From: DASUXY01 sp035301985
GTDB taxonomy: Bacteria > Bacillota > Bacilli > Bacillales > Amphibacillaceae
DNA length: 64,000 nt
Assembly (NCBI GenBank): GCA_035301985.1
Contig: DATGTE010000020.1
Span: 62,001 to 126,000 of the forward strand
Reading direction: 5' to 3'
Each line of letters begins with the position of its first letter. Positions within the stretch are counted from its first letter, which is position 1. The position numbers and the translations under genes were made by a program. Under the pieces are notes generated by a model. It was not told the origin of the DNA. It made no database searches and was given only the letters and a program-made list of their open reading frames with translations. Of the stretch, positions 1-9,027 are shown piece by piece.

Positions 1-882
1 ATTGACGACGATAACAATTGCTCGGCCCGCTTCATGAGCATAACCAGCAATGCGTTTATCTTGTTCCCGAATCCCTGTTTCCGCATCGATTAAAACGAGC
101 ACAACATCTGAGCGATCAATAGCTTTTAATGCACGTAATACACTATATTTTTCAGTTTTTTCGTAAACTTTTCCCCGTTTTCTCATACCAGCCGTATCAA
201 TAATAACATAATCTTGAGAATTGCTCTTGAAGTGTGTATCGACAGCATCACGAGTTGTACCAGCGATTTGACTAACGATAACGCGTTCTTCGCCTAATAG
301 GGCGTTGACGAGTGAAGATTTTCCTACATTTGGGCGACCGATCAAACTGAAATAGATGGTATCTTCATCTTTTTCTTCGTCAGATAAGTCTGGGAAATGT
401 TTAACAACTTCATCGAGCAAATCACCTAGTCCGAGTCCGTGTGCACCTGAAATGGGATAAGGTTGTCCAAAACCTAATGCATAATAGTCGTAAATGGCGT
501 CTCTCATTTCTGGATTGTCTATTTTATTGACCGCGAGAACGACTGGTTTGTTAGCTTTATACAATATTTTAGCAACTTCTTCATCTGCTGCCGTAATCCC
601 TTCTCGACCATTAACAATAAAAACAATGACGTCAGCTTCTTCGATGGCAACTTCGGCCTGCTCACGTATTTGCATCAGTAAAGGTTCATCCCCAATGTCA
701 ATACCACCTGTATCAATAACGTTGAATGAGGTCGATAACCATTCTGCTTCTGCATATATGCGATCCCTCGTAACACCAGGGGAATCCTCCACGATCGAAA
801 TTCTTTCCCCGACTAATCGGTTAAAAATCGTCGACTTTCCAACATTCGGTCTACCGACGATTGCAACTATAGCTTTCCTCAT
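1..882 (-). CDS. der: Ribosome-associated GTPase Der (EngA), C-terminus cut by window edge
   Basis: Der is an essential tandem GTPase needed for assembly of the 50S ribosomal subunit. The translated fragment starts MRKAIVAIVGRPNVGKST and carries two full G domains in tandem: the first P-loop GRPNVGKS lies near residue 10, the second GRPNVGKS near residue 183, with DTGG and DTAG G3 motifs and the NKID G4 motif of the first domain. About 294 residues are visible; the family is about 436 residues long, so the end of G domain 2 and the KH-like C-terminal domain lie beyond position 1. The ATG at 882 is preceded by an AAAGGA-type ribosome binding site. yphA lies directly upstream, as in B. subtilis. 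Confidence 0.96.
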   Translation of the reverse strand, partial: MRKAIVAIVGRPNVGKSTIFNRLVGERISIVEDSPGVTRDRIYAEAEWLSTSFNVIDTGGIDIGDEPLLMQIREQAEVAIEEADVIVFIVNGREGITAADEEVAKILYKANKPVVLAVNKIDNPEMRDAIYDYYALGFGQPYPISGAHGLGLGDLLDEVVKHFPDLSDEEKDEDTIYFSLIGRPNVGKSSLVNALLGEERVIVSQIAGTTRDAVDTHFKSNSQDYVIIDTAGMRKRGKVYEKTEKYSVLRALKAIDRSDVVLVLIDAETGIREQDKRIAGYAHEAGRAIVIVVN

Positions 883-978
883 GAAAGGAACATCCTTTCT
901 CCGTATGATTTCATTCTTGTTTCTAAACAATTCAACTTTAATCATTCTAGCAAAACTAAACCATCTTCACAATTGTTA

Positions 979-1605
979 TTACGAGCGATTTACTTTTTGA
1001 TAAACGGGGTGTACGTCTGTTTCTAAATCATAAGTCGGAGGATCTTCTATCAATCGTTGCTTGACGTTTTGATATACCTCTAGGATGATTAACAAAAATA
1101 TCGTTATGAATGTACTATCCAAAAAAGCCATGGTACCGATTCGATCTTGGATTGCATAATTTGCTAGCAAAAAATTAAATACCATCTCACCTGTACACAT
1201 ACCGATGATGCTAATCGCACATCGATTATAAAACCCGTTCGCAAGGATCGTCACTAAAACTATACCGATGAGCGAAATGAGAATAAAGCGAGGACCAAAC
1301 ACCCAGACAGGAGCCTGTTTTTCCCAAATAAGTATACTCGTATAACCAATCATAAAGGTGAATGCAGCAAAACAATGATAGACGACTTTGTCGTTGTTTA
1401 CTAACAAAAGTAAGCTGCCAATCCATAGAATGATAAGTGTTAAATTAATCTCAAAAATATGAACGTTAAATTGGATATGTGCACAAATCATCAAAAGCAG
1501 GATCCAAATAGATAAAAGTGTACGACGTTTACATTTTTTCATAAAAAATGTCGTGAACACCCAAAACACCCAGCCTAGCCAATAGAAGATCACGCCATCA
1601 AGCAT
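979..1605 (-). CDS. yphA: YphA-type polytopic membrane protein
   Basis: This is a hydrophobic protein of about 208 residues with roughly six predicted membrane segments and a short polar C-terminal tail. It lies between ypfD and der, exactly where B. subtilis has yphA, and its length and topology match that family; the assignment therefore rests on synteny plus general character. Function is unknown. An upstream in-frame GTG at 1614 would add three residues, but the sequence AGGTGAGG sits just before the ATG at 1605, which makes that ATG the better start. Confidence 0.75.
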   Translation of the reverse strand: MLDGVIFYWLGWVFWVFTTFFMKKCKRRTLLSIWILLLMICAHIQFNVHIFEINLTLIILWIGSLLLLVNNDKVVYHCFAAFTFMIGYTSILIWEKQAPVWVFGPRFILISLIGIVLVTILANGFYNRCAISIIGMCTGEMVFNFLLANYAIQDRIGTMAFLDSTFITIFLLIILEVYQNVKQRLIEDPPTYDLETDVHPVYQKVNRS

Positions 1606-1664
1606 TCGCCTCACCTACCATTAGCATTATGGCTAGAGCGAAACAAATTTAAACTTAGAATTTT

Positions 1665-1697
1665 AAAAACCCTTTTCCAATGTGGAAAAGGGTTTTC
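1665..1697 (-). terminator. Rho-independent terminator after ypfD
   Basis: A perfect 13-bp inverted repeat (AAAACCCTTTTCC / GGAAAAGGGTTTT) with a five-base loop lies 23 bases beyond the ypfD stop codon. On the minus strand the stem runs into a T-rich stretch. It separates ypfD from yphA-der. Confidence 0.88.
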
Positions 1698-1719
1698 GTA
1701 CAATCATTGCGTTCATCCA

Positions 1720-2850
1720 TTATTTATATTTATTTAGCTTGTCTCCGATGATGTCACTAAACTGAAAGCTCGATTGATCATCGCTTTTTTCATATTGTTT
1801 TAAGTCATCCGACTCTTGATCTTGCTCTAATGCTTTAATGCTTAGGGACATTCTTTCTTCTGCTTCATTAACGTCTAATACTTTAACGTCAATTTGTTGT
1901 CCCTCTTCTAAGACTTCATCAGGTGTGCCGATATGACGATTAGCTATTTGGGAAATATGTACCAATCCTTCTACACCTGGTAATACTTCTACAAATGCAC
2001 CGAAATCAACTAATCGTTTAACTGTTCCTTCGAGTACATCGCCTCGTGATACACGTTCTTCAATATTCTCCCACGGACCGGGAATGACATTTTTACGTGA
2101 AAGGGAAATTCGTTCGCGTTCACGGTCGACGGATAACACTTCTACTTCAATTGTCTCGCCTTCTGTTACAACATCAGATGGCTTTTCGACATGTTCATGA
2201 GCTAACTCAGAAATGTGAACTAATCCATCAATTCCGCCGATATCTACAAACGCTCCAAAACTTGTTAAACGTTGGACAGTTCCTTCTAAAACTTCCCCTT
2301 CCTCAAGCTCTTCGAGTATTTGTTGTTTCTTTTTCTCAGCTTCTTCTTCAACAATTGCTCGATGGGATAAAATGACACGGTTTTGTTCTTTATCTAAATC
2401 AACAACTTTAACTTCTAACTCTTTATTTTTGTAGTCCGAAAAGTCGTCGACAAAATATGTCTCGACAAGTGATGCAGGGATAAAACCACGAACACCAACA
2501 TCAACGACAAGACCACCTTTGACGATTTCTTTCACTTCTGTAACGAAGGATTCATCATCATTATATTTTTGTTCGAGATTTTCCCATGCTGCATCAGCAT
2601 CAACAGCTCTTTTGGAAAGGATTACTTGATCGTCTTCCACTTTTTTAACTTTTAACGTCAATTCCTCGCCTTCTTCAACGATATCGCTTGCGGATTCAAC
2701 ATAGAGGCTTGATAATTCACTGATCGGTACAATCCCTTCCGTCTTATAACCGATATCAACAAATACTTGTTGATCCTCTATCTTTACAACCGTTCCTGTT
2801 ACTACATCCCCTACATTCAGTTGTAGGATTTCATTATTTTCTTCACCCAT
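1720..2850 (-). CDS. ypfD: S1 RNA-binding domain protein (ribosomal protein S1 homologue)
   Basis: The 376-residue protein holds four S1 RNA-binding repeats. They are recognisable by the recurring GDVVTGTVVKI / GLVVDVGVRGFIP / GTVQRLTSFGAFVDIGG / GTVKRLVDFGAFVEVLPG blocks, each followed by a VKVLD-type strand and an ISLS-type end. This is the shortened S1 of Bacillaceae, with four repeats instead of the six of E. coli S1, and its role in translation is less clear than in proteobacteria. An upstream in-frame start would add ten residues, but the ATG at 2850 has a near-perfect AAGGAGGA ribosome binding site. The gene sits between plsC and yphA, as in B. subtilis. Confidence 0.95.
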   Translation of the reverse strand: MGEENNEILQLNVGDVVTGTVVKIEDQQVFVDIGYKTEGIVPISELSSLYVESASDIVEEGEELTLKVKKVEDDQVILSKRAVDADAAWENLEQKYNDDESFVTEVKEIVKGGLVVDVGVRGFIPASLVETYFVDDFSDYKNKELEVKVVDLDKEQNRVILSHRAIVEEEAEKKKQQILEELEEGEVLEGTVQRLTSFGAFVDIGGIDGLVHISELAHEHVEKPSDVVTEGETIEVEVLSVDRERERISLSRKNVIPGPWENIEERVSRGDVLEGTVKRLVDFGAFVEVLPGVEGLVHISQIANRHIGTPDEVLEEGQQIDVKVLDVNEAEERMSLSIKALEQDQESDDLKQYEKSDDQSSFQFSDIIGDKLNKYK

Positions 2851-2926
2851 TTTGCTTCCTCCTTCAAAGACAAAAAACAACTTACATGAAAACTAAATGA
2901 ATTCGTCTTTTTCATTTATCATTAGG

Positions 2927-2952
2927 GTTATAAAAAGGTTCTTTTTTATAAC
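2927..2952 (-). terminator. AT-rich hairpin downstream of plsC
   Basis: GTTATAAAAA and TTTTTATAAC form a 10-bp stem with a six-base loop, 37 bases beyond the plsC stop. It is nearly all A/T and has no run of T after the stem, so it may be a weak terminator or only a local structure. Confidence 0.35.
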
Positions 2953-2988
2953 TTCTAATAATTATATTTATTTGTCAAGTAAAGTAGA

Positions 2989-3576
2989 TTATCTACCTTC
3001 ATGTTGGTCCATTAACTTTTGAATTTCTGCCATAATCGCATCAGCTGCATCTTGTGCCGATTTTTTTTCTGCGCGATAATATTCCATATTCAAAGGGGCA
3101 CCGTAAATCACTTTTAACTTCTTAAAAGGTCGATAAGGTCCAATGATCGCACAAGGGATGACAACAGCTTCTGAACGTAAAGCAAAAAATCCTGCTCCTG
3201 CCAATGGTTTTCCCAACTTACCTGTTCTACTCCTCGTTCCTTCTGGAAAGAGCCCTAGTACTTGATTGTTTCTTAAAACTTTCAAGCCTTTACGCAAAGC
3301 ATTTCGATCGATCATTCCCCGCTTGACTGGAAACGCCTGAATGCCACGTAAGAGCTTATCCAACCATTTTTTTTCAAACAATTCATCTTTCGCCATGAAG
3401 TGGATATCGCGAGGCGATGTAATTCCAACAACTGGTGGGTCTAAATTTGATATGTGATTGGAACAAATGATGACAGGGCCTTCCTTAGGTATGTTTTCTT
3501 TACCAATCACTTCAATGCGATAGAGTGGATAGAATATGCATGATACGACGAACTTAGCAACATGATAAAAAGTCAC
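2989..3576 (-). CDS. plsC: 1-acyl-sn-glycerol-3-phosphate acyltransferase
   Basis: PlsC adds the second acyl chain to lysophosphatidic acid at the membrane, giving phosphatidic acid. The sequence shows the catalytic NHxxxxD block (NHISNLD, near residue 40), the substrate-binding FPEGTRS block (near residue 110), and an N-terminal hydrophobic segment. The frame is open far into cmk, but the GTG at 3576 lies just after the cmk stop and has an AGAGGAG ribosome binding site, giving a 195-residue protein of normal family size. The one-base gap to cmk suggests translational coupling in one operon. Confidence 0.93.
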   Translation of the reverse strand: MTFYHVAKFVVSCIFYPLYRIEVIGKENIPKEGPVIICSNHISNLDPPVVGITSPRDIHFMAKDELFEKKWLDKLLRGIQAFPVKRGMIDRNALRKGLKVLRNNQVLGLFPEGTRSRTGKLGKPLAGAGFFALRSEAVVIPCAIIGPYRPFKKLKVIYGAPLNMEYYRAEKKSAQDAADAIMAEIQKLMDQHEGR

Positions 3577-3577
3577 T

Positions 3578-4270
3578 TCAAGTCTCCTCTTTAACATCCG
3601 TAATTTGCGAAACTTTTTGTAAAATGAATTGGACAACTTCATCAATCGTTACAGAGGTCGTGTCAATCTCTATCGCATCTTCTGCTTTAATTAACGGAGC
3701 AGTTTTTCGCTTAGAATCGATTAAGTCGCGTTTTGCAATTTCATTCTTAATTTGTGCAAAATCAGAGGCAAATCCTCTTTTCAGATTTTCCTCGTGTCTA
3801 CGCTTCGCACGTTCTTCTACTGTTGCGTTAAAAAACAATTTCAATTCCGCCTGAGGAAGAACTTGAGTTCCGATGTCTCTTCCATCCATGACGACGCCTT
3901 GATTTGCTGCAAATGCTCGCTGTCTTTGAACCATTTTCTCACGAACAGCCGGATGTTTAGCAACTTGGGAAACGTGGTTTGTCACATTTTTTGCACGAAT
4001 CTCCTCTGTGACATCACATCCATCAAGTTGTACGAGCTGCCCGTCATCTCCCTCAGTTAATTGGATATCTGTTTCGTCAAGCAACTGTGTTAATTGTATC
4101 TCATCATCTAATGGTACTTTGTTCTTTAACGCTTTTAAAGTTAATGCTCTATACATCGCACCCGTATCAATATAAATATAAGCAAGTTGATGTGCAACGA
4201 TTTTTGCTACCGTACTTTTGCCAGCAGCTGCTGGACCGTCTATTGCAATTGCAATCGGATTTTTAGTCAT
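3578..4270 (-). CDS. cmk: Cytidylate kinase
   Basis: Cmk phosphorylates CMP and dCMP to the diphosphates for nucleic acid and phospholipid synthesis. The P-loop GPAAAGKST lies near residue 13, DTGAMYR near 36, and the GRDIGT block typical of CMP kinases near 130. About 230 residues is the usual length. A TTG one codon upstream (4273) is an alternative start; the AGAGGAA ribosome binding site is slightly nearer to it. It is followed at once by plsC. Confidence 0.96.
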   Translation of the reverse strand: MTKNPIAIAIDGPAAAGKSTVAKIVAHQLAYIYIDTGAMYRALTLKALKNKVPLDDEIQLTQLLDETDIQLTEGDDGQLVQLDGCDVTEEIRAKNVTNHVSQVAKHPAVREKMVQRQRAFAANQGVVMDGRDIGTQVLPQAELKLFFNATVEERAKRRHEENLKRGFASDFAQIKNEIAKRDLIDSKRKTAPLIKAEDAIEIDTTSVTIDEVVQFILQKVSQITDVKEET

Positions 4271-4458
4271 CAAAATCGGCCGTTCCTCTCATTCATCATA
4301 TTACTGCAAAAAACAAGTATATAGGATATACTCACTATAAATCATACCATATGAATGAAAAGAAGGTCTATCATTATTCCCCTTTACATGAAAATTTATT
4401 GTAGTTTGAACGTTTCTCAATGCGAATGTCGCTGTTGGGGGAACGTTTGTGTTCAATT

Positions 4459-5799
4459 TCACGACCCTGCATAGTTCGTTTCGGTCCCCCCAAGTTTTTC
4501 AACTTGCTCTTCTTGACCATGATCAGCGTTTATAAAGATCCGATACGTGTCTTGATCCAATACGCCAATAAATTCATAGGTCAAAACTTCCTCTCCAAGA
4601 TCGTTTTCAATAATCGCTACATTTTCTTCTTGTATATCGACATTTGGATTGACATTCTTTTTAGCTTCTTCTTTTGTTATATTAGGCTCTGGAATGTCAC
4701 GATCATGATGATGCATGAAATAATTTTTGGCCGATACCCCGAGTATATCACCTTGATCGAGTGCTACTTTAATTTCTATGGAATCTGGATAAATACGAAT
4801 GTCATCTTCTTCATATACAAATGAGTAAACGCCGACATGATCATATTCACGGCTTTCGGATAATGTCATCTGCTCGAAGTTATGATCACGTAAATATTGT
4901 TCACTCTTTTTCTGCCCTTCATTTAAGCTCAATTTCTTTTCTCCTATTGGACGATCCACGAGTAAGGTCAACGGATGTCCACCTTTTTGTGTCATATCCA
5001 TATAAGCTTTTTTATTTCCATTTTGATAGGAAATGCTATATAGTGGAATATCGGAACCATCGCCACTCTTGGCAAGATTTAGTTTTTCTTCATTTTCTAT
5101 GTTGAATAATGATTTACCTACCTGTAAAGCTTCTTTTTCATTCAATGTTTCTCCTTTAATATTTTTAAATGGATGATCTTCCAAAGATGAACCCATTATG
5201 GATGAATTGGCGTTTGCTTCAGAATAACCTTCAACTTTTTTCTCGACTGTTTTAAAACCATCGATAATCGTATTATCACCGGGCTCGTCCTCAGTAGCCA
5301 AAGCTAACTGTACATCCATCCACCGCAGATTACGATCTAGAACAACATGTTGGACTTCTCTTAATTCATCTTTAATCTCACCAGCTTGCTCATATAAATC
5401 TTTCAATGATTGTATTTCTTTATCTGTCAGCGGTTCCTCATCTAAATCTCTAACTGCTGTTCGATAGGTGAAATCACCGATGTTCGACAAAAATTCCTCC
5501 GTTTTATTAAATGGAAGTAATGTTAGGGGGAGCTGCCCTACATTCGACAATGCTTCAGATGTAAGTCGCCATATTTCAACGAGCTGAGGGGATAATTTTT
5601 CACGAGAATTCATCGCTAAAGATGTTCCGATCGTATCGTGTAACACATCCATATGATAGGATAATTCGTGAAATGCACGTTGATACGTATTTTCAGATTG
5701 GATCAAAATGGCATTTTTTTCTTGATGTTCCGTATATCCCCAAACTCCAGTGCCGATGAGCCCGAGGCTTAAAACTCCGATCGTTATCCAACGTAGCAT
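4459..5799 (-). CDS. ypeB: Germination protein YpeB
   Basis: YpeB partners the spore cortex-lytic enzyme SleB: each stabilises the other in the dormant spore. The 446-residue length matches the family. It has an N-terminal membrane anchor (about residues 4-22), a helical region with LSYHMDVLHDTIG and WRLTSEALSNVGQLP blocks, and PepSY-like repeats in the C-terminal half. A GTG nine bases upstream is possible, but AAGGAG followed by eight bases points to the ATG at 5799. The gene follows sleB after 15 bases, so the two form an operon. Confidence 0.95.
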   Translation of the reverse strand: MLRWITIGVLSLGLIGTGVWGYTEHQEKNAILIQSENTYQRAFHELSYHMDVLHDTIGTSLAMNSREKLSPQLVEIWRLTSEALSNVGQLPLTLLPFNKTEEFLSNIGDFTYRTAVRDLDEEPLTDKEIQSLKDLYEQAGEIKDELREVQHVVLDRNLRWMDVQLALATEDEPGDNTIIDGFKTVEKKVEGYSEANANSSIMGSSLEDHPFKNIKGETLNEKEALQVGKSLFNIENEEKLNLAKSGDGSDIPLYSISYQNGNKKAYMDMTQKGGHPLTLLVDRPIGEKKLSLNEGQKKSEQYLRDHNFEQMTLSESREYDHVGVYSFVYEEDDIRIYPDSIEIKVALDQGDILGVSAKNYFMHHHDRDIPEPNITKEEAKKNVNPNVDIQEENVAIIENDLGEEVLTYEFIGVLDQDTYRIFINADHGQEEQVEKLGGTETNYAGS

Positions 5800-5814
5800 G
5801 TGTGCCACTCCTTT

Positions 5815-6606
5815 CTATTTACAAAAAATATGTTTACCAATTGTTTTTATTTGCGGTCGCGTCCAAATCCAAGCGGAAGTTGCTGTGTCTGGATTAAAAT
5901 AATAAAGAGCATTTCCTGAAGGGTCCCAGCCATTAATCGCATCCACAACTGCTTTTTTTGCTGTTTCATTTGGTGTTAACCATATTTGTCCATCGGCAAC
6001 TGCAGTAAACGCTCTTGGTTCAAAAATAACTCCTGCTACATTATTAGGAAAAGTGGAGCTTTCCACCCGATTTAAGATTACAGCAGCGACTGCTACTTGA
6101 CCTTCATACGGTTCTCCTCTTGCTTCCCCGTGCACAGCATTCGCCATTAAATTGATGTCGTTTTGAGAATATCCTGAGGGAACATTAACGCTCGCAGTCG
6201 TTGCTTGTTGAGCTGATTGCTTCTTTTTCCCTTCTTTACCGTAGTGTGTAAATTTTTTGCCTTGGTCGATTTGACTTTTTACGTACTTTTCGTCATATTG
6301 ACTCGCTTTCGTTAATTTGGCCTTTGTCGTGCCACCTGCTAGCCCATCGATATTTAATCCAAATTCATATTGAAAGTTTCTTAATGCCCAATATGTACTC
6401 CAGCCAAATACACCATCAATTTTCCCATTATAAAACCCTAAATATTGTAGTCTAGCCTGCAATTCAACCACATCATCACCGACGGCACCGTGCTGGATGA
6501 CTTGCGAACTAAATGCATGTCCAGGTTTAGGTGACATCGCTTGTAAACCGATCAAGAAGACGAAGATTGTCAACCATATAAAAGCTGTTTTTTTATACGT
6601 ATACAT
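5815..6606 (-). CDS. sleB: Spore cortex-lytic enzyme SleB
   Basis: SleB is a lytic transglycosylase that degrades muramic-delta-lactam-containing cortex during germination. The protein has an N-terminal signal peptide (to about residue 30), a peptidoglycan-binding repeat region (VVELQARLQYLGFYNGKIDG, about 45-95), a basic linker, and a hydrolase-2 domain (about 150-263) with NAVHGEARGEP and VAAVILNRV. The putative catalytic Glu is in the HGEARGE block. A TTG start two codons upstream is possible, but AGGAGG is best spaced for the ATG at 6606. ypeB follows in the same operon. Confidence 0.96.
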   Translation of the reverse strand: MYTYKKTAFIWLTIFVFLIGLQAMSPKPGHAFSSQVIQHGAVGDDVVELQARLQYLGFYNGKIDGVFGWSTYWALRNFQYEFGLNIDGLAGGTTKAKLTKASQYDEKYVKSQIDQGKKFTHYGKEGKKKQSAQQATTASVNVPSGYSQNDINLMANAVHGEARGEPYEGQVAVAAVILNRVESSTFPNNVAGVIFEPRAFTAVADGQIWLTPNETAKKAVVDAINGWDPSGNALYYFNPDTATSAWIWTRPQIKTIGKHIFCK

Positions 6607-6774
6607 CCACAATTCCTCCTGTTATTTTCTAGTGGAAACGCACTCTTACTTTTTGAATAAATTTGCTTTTTATTCATTGATTTGATTCCTATATGAGCTT
6701 TATAAGTAAATTGAATTGTGGACATGTAAAATCCGGTGAGAAAAAGGTTATCAAAATCCAGCTAAATAAGAAAT

Positions 6775-6913
6775 AGGAGTTCAGTTGATGGTTAAACTGA
6801 ACTCCTTTAATGTTTTATAAAAGGAAATTGCATTCTTTTTTTATTGTGTTCTGTTGACTGAAACGAAAGACAGTTGCTTTCCGCGGGCAGGACTGAAGCT
6901 TCTGTAGCTCCTC
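6775..6913 (+). repeat. Dispersed 139-bp repeat, copy 1 (inverted relative to copy 2)
   Basis: This block is about 80-85% identical to the reverse complement of 38639-38775 over its whole length. It begins with a perfect hairpin (AGGAGTTCAGTT, 7-base loop, AACTGAACTCCT) and ends in a nearly invariant GC-rich core (ACAGTTGCTTTCCGCGGGCA and on to GCTCCTC). It contains no open frame. It lies in the roughly 470-base gap between sleB and prsW, and nothing else recognisable was seen there except a weak hairpin near 7021-7061. Confidence 0.85.
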
Positions 6914-7020
6914 CTTCGAGTCTCTACAAGGATTTTCGGACTGTTTATTAGTGAAAAATAGGAAAAACAAAAAGAATATGTGAGACGAAGTTTTCAGAAA
7001 AGAAAACTACAGAACAAAAC

Positions 7021-7061
7021 AGGATTGGATTAACAAAGTGTGCTTACTCCATCCTTTTTTA
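7021..7061 (-). terminator. Possible terminator after prsW
   Basis: AGGATTGGA pairs with TCCATCCT, with one bulged base, across an 18-base loop; on the minus strand the stem is followed by GTTTTG. It lies 15-55 bases beyond the prsW stop. The stem is short and imperfect. Confidence 0.35.
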
Positions 7062-7075
7062 TGATTTGTGGCTCG

Positions 7076-7744
7076 TTATGTCCCAACCCTTTTATGCCTG
7101 TTCTCGAGGTATTGTTGATTAGCAGATTTCATCCGATGTAAACCGTAAGCCCAAAGCAGAATCATAAATGGAATCATGACGAAGAACCAATCAGAGACGA
7201 CAATTTCGAGGATGTAATTGTAACTTCCGTGTAAAACAAACGGAATAAATAATGCCAATAATATATTCAATACTCGCTTGGATTCGTACATTTTCGCCTT
7301 TCCAAAATGATAACCCATGACAACTCCGAATAAAGCGTGTGATGACACCGGGAAGAGTGCACGCGTAAATGCAAATTCGATGCCATGAACTAATAAATAT
7401 AAAATATTTTCTACAGTAGCAAAACCTAGACTAATGGACACAGCATAAACAATCCCATCATAATGAGCGTCAAACTCAGTGTGGTGATAGATCACATACA
7501 TAAAAATAAACCATTTAAAAAACTCCTCTGTCCATGAACTAATGAGGAAAGCTTGCGTAAAAGGTGTCCCAATCCCTTCTACAGAAAATGCATATTGAAT
7601 GAACATGATTGGAAAAACGAGCAAGGCTCCAAAAATAAATGTTCGAATAATCAGTGGAATGGGTTCAGTAATTCGATCTTTCAAATAGAAGAAAGACATT
7701 AATGCTACAGTAGGCGCTATTCCGACAGATAAAATAGTGAACAT
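7076..7744 (-). CDS. prsW: Intramembrane protease PrsW
   Basis: PrsW is the polytopic membrane protease that makes the first cut in the anti-sigma factor RsiW in B. subtilis. The 222-residue protein has about seven membrane segments. The conserved TEEFFKW block places two glutamates at residues 73-74, close to the catalytic pair of B. subtilis PrsW, and the family blocks FDAHYDGIVYA, GFATVENILYL and SSHALFGVVMG follow. The ATG at 7744 has an AAGGGA ribosome binding site and matches the family N-terminus; an upstream TTG would add seven residues. Neither sigW nor rsiW is in the window. It lies between sleB and ypdA as in B. subtilis. Confidence 0.93.
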   Translation of the reverse strand: MFTILSVGIAPTVALMSFFYLKDRITEPIPLIIRTFIFGALLVFPIMFIQYAFSVEGIGTPFTQAFLISSWTEEFFKWFIFMYVIYHHTEFDAHYDGIVYAVSISLGFATVENILYLLVHGIEFAFTRALFPVSSHALFGVVMGYHFGKAKMYESKRVLNILLALFIPFVLHGSYNYILEIVVSDWFFVMIPFMILLWAYGLHRMKSANQQYLENRHKRVGT

Positions 7745-7945
7745 AACGACGAATCCCTTCTTCAATCATACAAATATCGTACCATTTAATCGATCCCTTT
7801 GAAACACTTGTTTATAACAAAAAATCTAAACCGTTCACCGATTTTACATGTCAAACTGATGATTGAATATAGTAAAGTCCATGTCAGAGGAGCTGTTGAT
7901 ATGAAGCATATCGAAACTTGAGTATTGAAAATGGCTTCTAAGCTT

Positions 7946-7974
7946 GTAAAAAGCACCGATAGGTCGGTGCTTGA
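7946..7974 (-). terminator. Rho-independent terminator after the lipoprotein gene
   Basis: AAGCACCGA and TCGGTGCTT form a 9-bp stem with a four-base loop; on the minus strand it is followed by TTTTTAC. It lies about 60 bases beyond the stop of the 8031-8708 gene. Confidence 0.85.
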
Positions 7975-8030
7975 TCATTTATCTGTGCAATGTGATAATG
8001 TTGAAGTAAAAACGAAAGATTAAAATATAC

Positions 8031-8708
8031 TTATTTAAAGTCGATTTTTACAACATGTTCATCCAACGATTCAATATTTTCCTTAGAATACACTTTCAAA
8101 ATGAATTCCAAATTTTCCTCCATTTCGGGTAGTTTTTCTTTTCCATAATTGTCATCGATCGTTAAAACGATGTCAGCTTTTTTTCCACCAGAAACATCTT
8201 GCATCATGTATACCATCATATCATCGACCATTTTTCCATCAACAGATACTTCTTCTCCCCTTACGGTAACCGTATCTTTTCGTTTGTTTTCAACTTCAAA
8301 GGTGACTTCGATTCGTTCCCCTTTTTGAAATTCATCAGAAACTCTTTCTGCACGAATTAGTTTTGCTTTAAACTGCTTCGTATCGATAACTTCCTCATTA
8401 AATTCTTCGGCTTCACCTTCGTCTTCTTCGCTTTTTTCATCTTTTTTGTCTTTTTCGTCTTCAGAGTCCGCTTCTTTTGTATTCTTCTCGTCAGGATCAT
8501 CATTCTTTTCATCGCCATTTTTACTCTTTGACTCAACTTTACCGATTGTTTTTTTCTCTGTTTCAGACGATTGCTCAGATGGGGTTTCATCTGATGATTC
8601 TTGATCTGATGTTGTTACTGAATCGACTTTAAGCTCTTTATCTTTTGCACACGCTGTTAATCCCCCGAGTAACATGATACTCACTAATAAAATCAATAAC
8701 TTTCTCAT
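8031..8708 (-). CDS. Putative lipoprotein with acidic linker and DUF4352-like domain
   Basis: The 225-residue product has a signal peptide with a lipobox (LTAC), so it is expected to be anchored outside the membrane. Residues about 25-110 are a low-complexity stretch dominated by Glu, Asp, Lys and Ser. The C-terminal half (about 115-225) has beta-strand patterning, with VTFEVENKRKDTVTV and VDGKMVD, as in DUF4352/DUF5067-type domains of Firmicute lipoproteins. The function is unknown. The start at 8708 has a strong GAGGAGGAG ribosome binding site. No B. subtilis equivalent is known at this position, so it looks like a lineage-specific insertion between prsW and ypdA. Confidence 0.8.
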   Translation of the reverse strand: MRKLLILLVSIMLLGGLTACAKDKELKVDSVTTSDQESSDETPSEQSSETEKKTIGKVESKSKNGDEKNDDPDEKNTKEADSEDEKDKKDEKSEEDEGEAEEFNEEVIDTKQFKAKLIRAERVSDEFQKGERIEVTFEVENKRKDTVTVRGEEVSVDGKMVDDMMVYMMQDVSGGKKADIVLTIDDNYGKEKLPEMEENLEFILKVYSKENIESLDEHVVKIDFK

Positions 8709-9027
8709 CAATCTACTCCTCCTCGTTGTGTTCGATAACCGAAAGGCTATCCGTATGCAGCAGTCCGTACATTGCACCTCTTTATTGGTCATAGAAAGAA
8801 TATTCAGTCTTCATATGTTAAAAACTGTTTATGCACACCGAATAAACAACGTAAAATATGTGTCATGGGTTACGTGTAATATGATTAATAAATCATTGAC
8901 CTTCTTCCCAGTGGGCGTATACGATTGTTTACTACAGAAAAACAGTTTCATTTCTTATGTACGCAATGTGTATGACAGTGCATAAATGCTTGCTAAAATA
9001 TAACACATAATATACGTATATTATATA

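Noticed and set aside
494..1000. Long plus-strand open frame antisense to der and the gap beyond
   Set aside because: It is the mirror frame of the der GTP-binding gene, has no ribosome binding site, and its product is low-complexity Ser/Thr-rich.
4431..4495. Inverted repeat TTGGGGG/CCCCCCAA around the ypeB stop
   Set aside because: The arms are about 45 bases apart and lie partly inside ypeB; no T-run follows.
6607..6680. Sigma-G promoter upstream of sleB
   Set aside because: A TGAATA -35-like box is present, but no CATNNTA-type -10 box occurs at the right spacing.
7889..7921. Tiny plus-strand frame with a good ribosome binding site (AGGAG then ATG, product MKHIET)
   Set aside because: Only six residues long; the match is too short to separate from chance, although a decayed gene start is possible.
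8674..8985. 103-residue plus-strand open frame across the lipoprotein start region
   Set aside because: No ribosome binding site, and its first part is antisense to the lipoprotein signal peptide.
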